From assembly GCF_030056735.1 (NCBI RefSeq), contig NZ_JASHKN010000011.1, forward strand, positions 112,687 through 176,686: a stretch of 64,000 nucleotides of DNA, in the 5' to 3' direction. This stretch comes from Rhodococcus sp. IEGM 1409. Lineage in GTDB: Bacteria; Actinomycetota; Actinomycetes; Mycobacteriales; Mycobacteriaceae. Position 1 is the stretch's first letter. Each line of letters opens with the position of its first letter. The notes below the pieces were generated by a model that did not search any database, had not been told where the DNA came from, and saw only the letters and a program-made list of their open reading frames with translations. Shown here piece after piece: positions 39,039 through 47,405 of this stretch. Both the position numbers and the translations under genes were made by a program.

Positions 39039-42000
39039 TCACCGCGTCGTGTCCAGCGCGAGCAGCGCCGCATCCGGACTCGCTACGAGAGCATCCGCGG
39101 TTGCGGACAGGGTTTTGACGAAGAGGGTGGCAGTAGCTGCGTCGAAGAGATCGGACGAGTAGACGAGAGCCACCTCGATCCCGGCAGGTTCACCGGTTTC
39201 GTCGAACACTTCGGCGAAGTGAAAATGAAGATCGCATTTGGCGATGTCGAGTGGCCGCGGCGTGACCTCGAAGGTCAACCCGTCGGATTCGAGCACTGCG
39301 GCAGGAAAGTTTTCGAACGACATTGCCACCTGGAAGAACGGGTGCAACGACGCGTGACGAGGAGGATCGAGATAGTCGACCAGTCGCTCGAACTGCACAT
39401 CACTGTGATCGTGCGCCAACAGTTCAACTCGGCGGCACTCGGCTACGAGAGAGTCGAAGTCCGCCGTAACGTCGACGTGAGTGCGTAGAACGAGTGTGTT
39501 CACGAACATGCCCACGAGGTCGTCGAGTTTCGGATGGCCCCGGCCTGCGACCGGGCTACCGATGATGACGTCATGGTCACCGGACAGAGCACTCAGTGTC
39601 GCCTTCAAGACGGCGTGAACGACAGTGAACACCCCGGTCTCGGCTCGCTTTGCAGACGTCGTCAACCCGCGATGAGTCTCGGGATCGAGCAAGAATTCGA
39701 CTCGCCCGGCCCCGAATGTCCACATCGAGGGTCGAGTATGGTCGAGTGGCAGCGAAATCTCGCTCGGTGCCCCGTCGAGAACCGTCGCCCAGTGTTCGAG
39801 TTGACCGACGGTGAGGTCGGTCGGCGCACGCTGCGCTCCCAGAATTGCCGTGCGCCACTTGGCGTAGTCCGAGTACCGCACCGCGGTCGCCGGCCACGTC
39901 GGGTTCGTGTTCCGCGCGCGAGCCTCGTACGCGATGGACAAGTCGCGCGCGAGAATGGCAAGGGACCATCCATCTGCCGCGATGTGATGGACAACCGCTG
40001 CCAACAGATGATCGTCGCGACTGTATGCACATACCATCAAGCGAATGGGGATCTCGGAACGCACATCGAAACCCCCGGAGAGAGTCTGGTGAACTATCGA
40101 CTCTACATCGCTCGAATTCCCTTCGAACACTGGAAGTCCGCGCGGAATCCGGTCCGGACTCACTGCCAGCGGGCGGGGCGAACCCTCGACATCCGGATAC
40201 ACGGTTCGAAGTGTTTCGTGCCTGGCCATTACGTCGTGCACCGCCGAAGCCAACGCGTCGTGATCGAGTCTGCCACGCACGCGAATTGTGAAGGGCAGGT
40301 TGTACAGAGCAGGTGAGGTGAGTTCTCGACAGATGTTTTCCTGTGCAGGTGAAAGCACCGGCGTCGAGGCGTCGAGTGCACGTTCCAATGGTGGCACCCG
40401 TCCAGCGTGCGGGCCGAAGGAACTCGCGAGCGCGGCGGCGCTCGGCGAGTCGAACAGATCGCGAACACCGAGGTTGGTGCCGAATTCAGCGTTGAGGCGG
40501 CCGATCACACGGGTTGCAGACAATGAGTCTCCCCCGAGATCGAAGAACGAATCATTGTGGCCGATCTCGGTGGCCGTGAGCACTTCCTCGAAGGTACGGA
40601 TGATGCGGGCCTCGATCGGTGTTGCGCCCCTTACCGCTTCCCTCCGCTCGAATGTGGGTGCGGGGAGCGCGCTCCGATCGACTTTCTTGTTCGTGGTGAG
40701 CGGAACCGCGTCGATTCGAATCACGACGACCGGGATCATGTAATCAGGCAACTTTTGTGTCAGAAGCCGTTCGATACTTGCATCTGTATCCCCCATTCCC
40801 GGGTGCAGTTTCACGTAACTCACCAGCGCCGGCGAGCCGTTGGCAAGATCGCGGACCATCGTCGTTGCGAACTCGACCGACGGGTGGCCGTACAGGACGG
40901 AATCGATCTCACCGAGTTCGATTCGGCGCCCACGCACCTTCACCTGATCGTCTGTGCGGCCGAGGAATTCGAGTTGGGCGTCGACTGTCCATCGGACCCG
41001 ATCGCCGCTTCGGAACATGCGCTGCCCGGCTGAAAGAGTGGACGCAACGAAACGCGCAGCCGTCTCCCCCGCCCTACCCTCGTAGCCTCTGGCCAAACCG
41101 GGTCCCGACAGGTAGAGCTCCCCCGCGGCCCCGGTGGACAACGGATTGAGCGATGCGTCGAGAACCACCGCCTGGCCTCCGTGCATGAGGCGCCCGAGTG
41201 TCACACGATCGTCGACGTTCAAGACGTCGGTGATGGTGACGCTGCATGTCGCCTCGGTAGGACCGTACGCGCTTCGAACACGCACGAACGGCGCCCACCG
41301 GCGCATCAGTTCGTGCGGTAATTTCTCGCCACCGACTATCAGGAATTTCAAACAGGTCACCCGTTCCGGAGCCAATGTTGCGAGCGCCGAAGGTGTTACG
41401 AGTAGATGTGTCACGTCATGGCGGCAGATGAGGTCTTCCAGCTCGAATCCACCAACAGTCTCGGGTGGGCAGATCACCGACGAGGCGCCGAACAGAGCGG
41501 GCGCGAGCATCTCTACGACGGATGTGTCGAAACTGGTTGAAGCACAATGCATTACGACAGAGCGTGAATCCAGCTCGTATTTCTCGCGAATGTCGGTAGC
41601 CAAATTGGCCAGGCCACGGTGAGTGACCGACACCGCTTTGGGCCGGCCGGTGGAGCCGGAGGTGAAGATCATGTAGGCCCGATGATCGACATGTGCGGGC
41701 TTGGCGTCGAAGGACGGCCCGAGAGCACCGGGGTCACGGTCCAAAAACAGCCACTCGAGGTCGTGCGGCAACGAATTTCGCAACCCGAAAGTCGTGAGCC
41801 CGATCTTCGGTTTGCATACACCGAGCATGTCCACGAGCCGTTCGGCGGGGTGGGCCGGATCGATCGGTACGTATGTGGCTCCCACACGCGCCGCAGCCCA
41901 CATTGCCAGGACCGATTCGATGGATCGCGGGATCGCCACCACGACAGCATCATCGGGGCCCACATCGGCGGACTTCAAGCGTCGACTCCAGATCTCCGCC

Positions 42001-43412
42001 ATCCGATCGAGGTGCCCGTAGGTCCATGACCGATCACCGTCGGAGATCGCAACCGAATCGGCAGCGTGGTGCACTGCGGAACGCAGAAGAGAATCAAGAC
42101 TTCTGGGCTCGACCGAAAGCTCGCCACACGCCGGCGTCGTGGCTCCCAGCTCGACATCCGTCCACAGAGGCGGAGCAGGATGATCCGGCGGTGTGTCGAC
42201 GAAGGCCTCGAGGAACCGAACGAATCGATCATGATGCGCAGAAAGTTCGGCAGAGCTGTACAGCGCACCGTTGGCCTCGAGATCGACACGAACGTTCCCT
42301 GTGTAACCGGGGTAGACGTTGAGCGCAATATCGTCGACCGGTCCGGTCGTGAGTATCTCGACGTGACCTCGTACCGCACCCAGGGTCAGGGTCCTGTCGA
42401 ACAGCATGATGTTGACGACCGGACCGAACGATTGCACGTTCGACTGCCCTCGGCCGTCAATCAGAGCGGAAATGTCCTCCCGGCGGTAACGTTGGTGCCG
42501 AAGTGCCTCGCTCAGTGCGCTTTCGACAACGCATACCGCCGAGGAGGGGGTCGATGTACCCACTCCGTGAAGTACCAGAGGAACCACGTTCGACATCGCC
42601 CCTGGCAACGATCTCGACGCAGCAGTCACTCGTCCGGATACCGGCAGCGACAAACACAGGTCGTCGACACCACACATTAGCGCGACGTATGACGCGAACG
42701 CCGATATCACGGTTGCTGCCGAGAGATCGGACAGTGGCACTGTGCCACTCGCCCGCAACATTCTCCGCCGAGAAGTACCCGTCGCACTCGTGCCCAAGGA
42801 CGGAGGTGAAGGAACTGACCGGAGTTTCTCGTGCCAGAACTCTCGATCGCGGACACAGCGTTGTGATTCTCGGTATCGGCTTTCCTGGCGGGCAACCGCC
42901 GCCGCGCGATCCGCCACAACCGAGTCGACCTGATCCGGCCTCACCGGACCAGCGGACAGATAGATCTCGGCCGTGCGGCGCATCAGAAGTGCAGCGGAGT
43001 AACCGTCGAGTGCGATGTGATGCGCACGGTAGTACCAGAACCAGCGATGAGGTCCGACCTGCAACAGATTTGCGACGGTGAGGGCAGTATCCGGATCGAG
43101 AGTTGCTGTGCTCCACTCTCGCTTCATCCACGTCATCGCTGCCTCGACGGGATCGTCGTGTGGACGAAAATCCAGCCTTTCGCCTACCAGTGCCACATCA
43201 GGGTCGTCGTCCAGTTCCGGCACTCCGTCCTTCACACGCAGACGAAGGCCCGCAACACCGAACTCACGGTGGGCGGCGACTGTCGCTGATTCCAGCCGAG
43301 TCGCATCCAGTTCACCGTTCAGATCAACGAACTGAGCTATCACAAAAGGGGTGGTCGGATCGAGGGTCTGAGCGAACCACAACGAGCGTTGTGCAGCTGT
43401 CAACGGCGTCAT
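39039..43412 (-). CDS. Single-module nonribosomal peptide synthetase with trailing condensation domain (C-A-T-C)
   Basis: 1,457 residues. The starter-type C (about 1-430) begins LTAAQRSLWFAQTLDP, has AHHIALDGYS and the EntF-like GPVVNIMLFDRTL / TTGPVDDIALNVYP pattern, as in NRPS1. The A domain (about 455-930) has FTSGSTGRPKA, FDTSVVE, AYGPTEAT and an atypical A10 motif TTNKKVDRSALP (NKK for NGK; the catalytic Lys stays). Its pocket reads DTVLIGACSK, which I cannot assign. The carrier has FFDLGGDSL with serine 963. A second complete C (about 1010-1457, VHHIAADGWS, DLVGMFVNTLVLRT) ends the protein, with no TE or reductase. Start ATG overlaps the methyltransferase stop (ATGA). It appears to be the last gene of an operon led by a two-component system. 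Confidence 0.93.
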   Translation of the reverse strand: MTPLTAAQRSLWFAQTLDPTTPFVIAQFVDLNGELDATRLESATVAAHREFGVAGLRLRVKDGVPELDDDPDVALVGERLDFRPHDDPVEAAMTWMKREWSTATLDPDTALTVANLLQVGPHRWFWYYRAHHIALDGYSAALLMRRTAEIYLSAGPVRPDQVDSVVADRAAAVARQESRYRESQRCVRDREFWHEKLRSVPSPPSLGTSATGTSRRRMLRASGTVPLSDLSAATVISAFASYVALMCGVDDLCLSLPVSGRVTAASRSLPGAMSNVVPLVLHGVGTSTPSSAVCVVESALSEALRHQRYRREDISALIDGRGQSNVQSFGPVVNIMLFDRTLTLGAVRGHVEILTTGPVDDIALNVYPGYTGNVRVDLEANGALYSSAELSAHHDRFVRFLEAFVDTPPDHPAPPLWTDVELGATTPACGELSVEPRSLDSLLRSAVHHAADSVAISDGDRSWTYGHLDRMAEIWSRRLKSADVGPDDAVVVAIPRSIESVLAMWAAARVGATYVPIDPAHPAERLVDMLGVCKPKIGLTTFGLRNSLPHDLEWLFLDRDPGALGPSFDAKPAHVDHRAYMIFTSGSTGRPKAVSVTHRGLANLATDIREKYELDSRSVVMHCASTSFDTSVVEMLAPALFGASSVICPPETVGGFELEDLICRHDVTHLLVTPSALATLAPERVTCLKFLIVGGEKLPHELMRRWAPFVRVRSAYGPTEATCSVTITDVLNVDDRVTLGRLMHGGQAVVLDASLNPLSTGAAGELYLSGPGLARGYEGRAGETAARFVASTLSAGQRMFRSGDRVRWTVDAQLEFLGRTDDQVKVRGRRIELGEIDSVLYGHPSVEFATTMVRDLANGSPALVSYVKLHPGMGDTDASIERLLTQKLPDYMIPVVVIRIDAVPLTTNKKVDRSALPAPTFERREAVRGATPIEARIIRTFEEVLTATEIGHNDSFFDLGGDSLSATRVIGRLNAEFGTNLGVRDLFDSPSAAALASSFGPHAGRVPPLERALDASTPVLSPAQENICRELTSPALYNLPFTIRVRGRLDHDALASAVHDVMARHETLRTVYPDVEGSPRPLAVSPDRIPRGLPVFEGNSSDVESIVHQTLSGGFDVRSEIPIRLMVCAYSRDDHLLAAVVHHIAADGWSLAILARDLSIAYEARARNTNPTWPATAVRYSDYAKWRTAILGAQRAPTDLTVGQLEHWATVLDGAPSEISLPLDHTRPSMWTFGAGRVEFLLDPETHRGLTTSAKRAETGVFTVVHAVLKATLSALSGDHDVIIGSPVAGRGHPKLDDLVGMFVNTLVLRTHVDVTADFDSLVAECRRVELLAHDHSDVQFERLVDYLDPPRHASLHPFFQVAMSFENFPAAVLESDGLTFEVTPRPLDIAKCDLHFHFAEVFDETGEPAGIEVALVYSSDLFDAATATLFVKTLSATADALVASPDAALLALDTTR

Positions 43413-44056
43413 CGTCTTGCTCGGATCACGACGATCTCCTCGGTGACCTGATCAGGATCGATGACGCCGATCGACTCCAGGTATCGCCTGCGCGACAGCA
43501 AGACCGGGCCGAAAGGAATCGACGTCCTCGACACCACCGATGCCTCGAGCTCGTGGTCGGCGAACAGTTCGACGGTGCGATCGATACCGCTGAGTGCGGA
43601 CTGGATCAGCAGTATCGTACCCTCCTTCCGCAGAACACCCGGTGCCGTCGCACATATGCGATCGATCAACAGGCGCCCGTCGTTGCCTCCGTCCCAACTA
43701 CGAGCACGGCCGGTGCGCGGCGCACGATCGCCGACAGAAGGAACATAGGGCGGGTTCGATACGACGAGGTCGAATCGACGACCGTGAAACGGGGCCAGGA
43801 GATCTCCGTGACGGACGCGGATTCTGTGGCCGCGGAGTCTCCCGTTCATCCAGGTGCACACCGTGGCACGTCGTGAGATATCCACGGCGAAAACCGTTCC
43901 CGCCCCAGCTTTGGCCGCACACACACTCAGCGCACCACTACCGGAGCACAGATCGAGAACCTGAGAAGACGCATCCAACTTCTCGGCGCGTACTGCGTCG
44001 GAGATGAGGCGAGTATCGCTCTGAGGCGCATAGACACCGGGAAATCGAATCATCAC
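43409..44056 (-). CDS. SAM-dependent methyltransferase of the HemK/NPPY type
   Basis: A 215-residue class I methyltransferase. SAM motif I reads VLDLCSGSGALSVCAAKAGAG, motif II VFAVDISRRA and the catalytic motif IV VVSNPPYVPS. The NPPY motif marks the N-methyltransferase group (HemK/PrmC, HemK2) that methylates glutamine amides or other planar nitrogens. The N terminus FPGVYAPQSDTRL resembles the short HemK2-like enzymes rather than full-length PrmC, which has an extra N-terminal domain. Its stop overlaps the NRPS2 start by ATGA, a strong hint of coupling, so it may modify the NRPS2 product; a housekeeping role in protein methylation cannot be excluded. Confidence 0.8.
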   Translation of the reverse strand: MMIRFPGVYAPQSDTRLISDAVRAEKLDASSQVLDLCSGSGALSVCAAKAGAGTVFAVDISRRATVCTWMNGRLRGHRIRVRHGDLLAPFHGRRFDLVVSNPPYVPSVGDRAPRTGRARSWDGGNDGRLLIDRICATAPGVLRKEGTILLIQSALSGIDRTVELFADHELEASVVSRTSIPFGPVLLSRRRYLESIGVIDPDQVTEEIVVIRARR

Positions 44057-44091
44057 ACTGCGCTCCTGCCGTGGACTTGCTCGGTGGATGT

Positions 44092-44634
44092 CTACGACTG
44101 CTCCTGCCAGACTGCCTTCGCTCCGCTCTCACCGATTCGATAGACCTGGACCATCGAACCCACGGCCGCCACGATTGCCATTGCCGCTATCGCAACTGTC
44201 ACGACTCGGAGCAGCGTCGAACTGTCGGACCGTGAAGTTCGTGCGCTTCGCCACTCGGAGAATCTGTTGGTGTGCAGGACCCACCACGTCGCCGCAAACA
44301 CGAACACCACAATGGACCAGATCAGAAGTTGATCACCGAGTTCGGCGTGAATCTCGATCAACTCGCTGTGGGGCGAATTGTGTTCGAGCCATTCACCTGC
44401 ATCGGTCGTGATCGGTACGAGTATCAACGTGACGAGGGCGATGGCCGGTGGGAAAATCCCGAGCCTGCGCCGAGCACTCGGCCATAGAACCGAGCAGAGA
44501 ACCAGAACCGCCGAGAGCGGAACCAACACGACAACGAAATGAACGAGGAGTGGGTGAGCGGGTAATCCGCCGATCGTGGTCAGGCCCATGTCGACCAACG
44601 TAGGCAGGATTTCTTGGAGAGTTCTGGGGACCAT
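44092..44634 (-). CDS. DUF2231 family membrane protein
   Basis: About 180 residues with four hydrophobic segments. The N-terminal GGLPAHPLLVHFVVVLVPLSA is the DUF2231 hallmark; later segments are FPPAIALVTLILVPITT, LLIWSIVVFVFAATWWVL and VVTVAIAAMAIVAAVG. Family members are small inner-membrane proteins often found beside redox or cytochrome genes; their function is unknown. The start may be 44634 or the internal ATG 44589 (MGLTTIGGLPAHP), which fits the family length better; neither has a clear ribosome site. It lies 18 bp after the histidine kinase stop and 35 bp before the methyltransferase start, within the apparent five-gene operon. Confidence 0.75.
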   Translation of the reverse strand: MVPRTLQEILPTLVDMGLTTIGGLPAHPLLVHFVVVLVPLSAVLVLCSVLWPSARRRLGIFPPAIALVTLILVPITTDAGEWLEHNSPHSELIEIHAELGDQLLIWSIVVFVFAATWWVLHTNRFSEWRSARTSRSDSSTLLRVVTVAIAAMAIVAAVGSMVQVYRIGESGAKAVWQEQS

Positions 44635-44652
44635 GCTCGAACGTGTTCGGTG

Positions 44653-45888
44653 TCACCGAGCTACCGGCAGCACAATCTCGAAGGCCGAGCCGACATCCGG
44701 TGTCGATTCGACGAAGGCTATACCTCGGTGTGCGTGCGCGATCTCGCGAACCAAGGACAATCCGATGCCATATCGCCGGCTACCGGCGGGTTGAGTCGGG
44801 CCGTGTGAGAATCGGTCGAACAGAATCGGAACCGCTTCAGGTTCGATTCCGATTCCGGTATCGCTCACGCGGATTCTGACGTGGTCGCGATCTCGCTCGA
44901 CGCGGAGAAGGACGTGACCTCCTGGACGCTCGTGAGCAAGCGCATTGTCAACGAGCGCGAGAACTGCTCGGCGCAATGCAGATTCGATCCCCAGGACCAC
45001 TGGCTCTCCAGTTCCGGCCTGGCTCACGTCGACGGAAACGCCAGATTTCTGAGCATGATCGGCCACACTGTCGCGGACTTTCTCACACACTGCCGCCATG
45101 TCCACTCGATTCCGGGGTTGTCCGCTGTCGTCCATTGATGCGGCCATCAACAGGTCCTCGATGACTTCGCCAAGGGCCCGAGTGTCGTCCACCAACCCGT
45201 TGAGCTGCGAAACAAGCTCAGAAGATTCGAGCGAGTCTCCGCGTCGAGCCAAAAGTTGCGCACGAGTGTGCAGTACGGTCAACGGCGCACGTAGTTCGTG
45301 CGATGCATCGGCGACAAAACGACGTTGCAGCTCGAGCGCCTGCGTCAGTGGCTGAATCGCCCGTCGGGACAACAACACCACGACGCCCACAGATGCGGCA
45401 ATTCCGGTGAGTTCGGCAAATCCGAGTGCGAGAAGTAATCGCTGCCTTCCTGATTCATAGGGCTCGAGTGCCGCGATCACGACAACGCGACCTTCCGCAC
45501 CGTCGGAGACGAGGGCTCTGAAGTTACTGTCACCTTCGGTGAAATCTGAATACCCAGCGGGCGCATCCAAAAGTAACGCGGTCCCGGTGGGGGCATGCGC
45601 GCTCACGGTCACCACGCCATCATTGGAACGAAAGGCCAGCGACATACCGGGTGGAGGATCGTCCGCATCGTCTGCTGTGGCTGCAACCTCGGTCAGTGCA
45701 GAACGAATCTGACGATCCTGTGCCCGCGCATAACCCACATAGGACACCGCTCCAACGATCAGCAACACGGCACCAAGAGCAATGGCGGCTTGGACCGCAG
45801 CTGAACGTCCGGCTCGCCGTAGGCGCACCTCGTCACCGAACCTGATCCCAGACGACTGCCTGTCCGTGTTTTTGCTGCGGACAATCAT
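44653..45888 (-). CDS. Two-component sensor histidine kinase
   Basis: A 411-residue membrane kinase. Two membrane segments (about 30-55 and about 150-175) flank an extracytoplasmic sensor loop of about 100 residues. The phosphoacceptor H-box is RRFVADASHELRAPL and the ATPase domain has the N-box VDNALAHE, G1 DTGIGI, F-box FDRFSHG and G2 GIGLSLVREI. It should phosphorylate the adjacent OmpR-type regulator, with which it overlaps by 4 bp (ATGA, 45885-45888). The signal is unknown; the sensor loop has no Cys or His cluster. Being upstream of the methyltransferase and NRPS2 on the same strand, the pair may control its own operon. Confidence 0.9.
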   Translation of the reverse strand: MIVRSKNTDRQSSGIRFGDEVRLRRAGRSAAVQAAIALGAVLLIVGAVSYVGYARAQDRQIRSALTEVAATADDADDPPPGMSLAFRSNDGVVTVSAHAPTGTALLLDAPAGYSDFTEGDSNFRALVSDGAEGRVVVIAALEPYESGRQRLLLALGFAELTGIAASVGVVVLLSRRAIQPLTQALELQRRFVADASHELRAPLTVLHTRAQLLARRGDSLESSELVSQLNGLVDDTRALGEVIEDLLMAASMDDSGQPRNRVDMAAVCEKVRDSVADHAQKSGVSVDVSQAGTGEPVVLGIESALRRAVLALVDNALAHERPGGHVLLRVERDRDHVRIRVSDTGIGIEPEAVPILFDRFSHGPTQPAGSRRYGIGLSLVREIAHAHRGIAFVESTPDVGSAFEIVLPVAR

Positions 45889-46547
45889 GATCCGAGCCGG
45901 TATCCGAGGCCGTGGACGGTGGCTACGACGTCCCTGCCCAGTTTCCGCCTGACATAGTGGACATAAGTGTCAACGGTGCCTGGAGTATCTGCACTTCCGA
46001 ACACACGCCCCAGAAGCTGAGTCCGAGAAAAAACCTGCCCAGGCGATGCGCTCAGAAACCCGAGCAGTTCGCTCTCGCGTTCGGACAACGAGGTCACCGA
46101 TCCGGACTCGGTGTCGGTAGCCGTTCGGTTCGCACGATCGATTTCCCACCTTCCGACCACGATCGGCACAACGGAAGTTCGGCGACGCAACAGGGCACGC
46201 ATTCGAGCCAACAACTCGGGAATCTCGAAGGGTTTGACCAAGTAATCCTCGGCACCGGCATCGAGTCCCTCCACACGATCGGCAACGGAACCGCGAGCAG
46301 TGAGGATCAACGACGGTACTGAGCAATCCCTCGCCCGAAGGGTTCTGAGCAATTCCACACCGTCGATGACCGGTACTCCACGATCGAAGACGAAAGCATC
46401 GTAGGTGCGAGTCAACGCCAGATGCAGAGCGACTTGTCCGTCATGAGCTACGTCCACCTCGTGCCCTTCCTCCTCGAAGAGGTCCGCAAGCATGCCCGCC
46501 AGTTGCCGGTCGTCCTCGACAAGAAGAATTCGTGGTTTCGCGCCCAT
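45885..46547 (-). CDS. OmpR/PhoB-type response regulator
   Basis: About 220 residues from ATG 46547 (MGAKPRILLVEDD); a longer frame to 46628 adds 27 residues with no family match. The receiver has the acidic pair in LLVEDDRQ, the phospho-Asp in FVFDRGVPVIDG and the conserved Lys in LVKPFEIPELL. The C-terminal winged helix has SPGQVFSRTQLLGRVFG, VDTYVHYVRRKLG and VHGLGYRLGS. It is the first gene of the presumed operon RR-HK-DUF2231-methyltransferase-NRPS2 and is divergent from a redox operon across about 300 bp that hold a 9-bp inverted repeat. Confidence 0.9.
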   Translation of the reverse strand: MGAKPRILLVEDDRQLAGMLADLFEEEGHEVDVAHDGQVALHLALTRTYDAFVFDRGVPVIDGVELLRTLRARDCSVPSLILTARGSVADRVEGLDAGAEDYLVKPFEIPELLARMRALLRRRTSVVPIVVGRWEIDRANRTATDTESGSVTSLSERESELLGFLSASPGQVFSRTQLLGRVFGSADTPGTVDTYVHYVRRKLGRDVVATVHGLGYRLGS

Positions 46548-46572
46548 GCCTGCGAGCCTGCCACGTCCGCTC

Positions 46573-46700
46573 TGAGAACTCTCCAAGATTGCAGCGCGAT
46601 CGTGGAACTCGGCGCTCTCCGACGGCACTACCGATTCCCAGCAGCTTCACAGCAGACATGCAGCCCCGGACAAGCACCTCGGCCGAGTGTTGAGTTCTCA
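46573..46700. promoter_or_regulatory. Inverted pair TGAGAACTC ... GAGTTCTCA in the divergent intergenic region
   Basis: TGAGAACTC at 46573-46581 and its exact reverse complement at 46692-46700, about 110 bp apart, lie between the response-regulator gene and the haem-type membrane protein gene. The right copy sits inside TTGAGTTCTCAA, itself a palindrome. Candidate sites for the adjacent response regulator; no promoter elements could be placed with confidence. Confidence 0.4.
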
Positions 46701-46846
46701 ATCGAACCTTCGAGAGCAGGCATCAGATGGATACACCGGAAGACGGATTTCGACGCGCGACTGGTGGACCGTGCTGGTGAGATCCGCCTACTGAACGGAT
46801 GGCCGACGGAAGATGCGGTCGCCGCCGGCAGAAGGGAACCCTAGTC

Positions 46847-47404
46847 GTGGACGAAGCACTGTGGGCATTGGGCCGAGGGACAGGTATCACCGCTCTCGTG
46901 TTCCTGACGGTGTCAATGGTTCTCGGAATCGTCACACGGTCCGGTAGGGCTCTAGCGGGACTACCTCGATTCGGCGCGCAGAACGTGCACAAGGCCGCCG
47001 CTTTGATCGGGGTGATCCTCGTAGTCGTACCAATGCTGGCACTGTTGGCCGATCCGTACGCACAATTGAAACTCGTCGACTTCGTCTTCCCCTTCCTGGG
47101 CGACTATCGTGCCTTCTGGCTCGGACTGGGCACCCTTGCATTCGATGTTCTGTTCGCGGTGTCGTTGACAGGACTACTGCGAAATCGCATAGGAAACAGA
47201 ACTTTTCGACTCGTTCATTGGAGCGCGTACGCCCTGTGGCCGATCGCGTTCGCGCACGGACTGGAAAACGGAACGGACTCAGGACATACGTGGTTTCTCG
47301 CCATCGCCATCGGATCAGCCGTCGCCGTGACCGGAGCTGTTCTCTGGCGACTCCGGACAGACTTCGTCGAATACTCGACTCTGCGCCTCGCAGAAAGGAC
47401 ATAA
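46847..47404 (+). CDS. Ferric-reductase-like / cytochrome b-type transmembrane protein
   Basis: About 185 residues with five hydrophobic segments (ITALVFLTVSMVLGIVT, AALIGVILVVVPMLALL, FWLGLGTLAFDVLFAVSL, LVHWSAYALWPIAFAHG, FLAIAIGSAVAVTGAVL). His residues in NVHKAAAL, LVHWSAY and FAHG are placed to bind haem, as in ferric-reductase-like membrane domains. GTG 46847 is taken as start because GAAGGGA precedes it and the membrane region follows. The next gene (NuoF-like) starts 1 bp after the stop and a ferredoxin follows, so the set can carry electrons from NAD(P)H through flavin and Fe-S to membrane haem. The terminal acceptor is unknown. Confidence 0.75.
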   Translation: MDEALWALGRGTGITALVFLTVSMVLGIVTRSGRALAGLPRFGAQNVHKAAALIGVILVVVPMLALLADPYAQLKLVDFVFPFLGDYRAFWLGLGTLAFDVLFAVSLTGLLRNRIGNRTFRLVHWSAYALWPIAFAHGLENGTDSGHTWFLAIAIGSAVAVTGAVLWRLRTDFVEYSTLRLAERT

Positions 47405-47405
47405 G

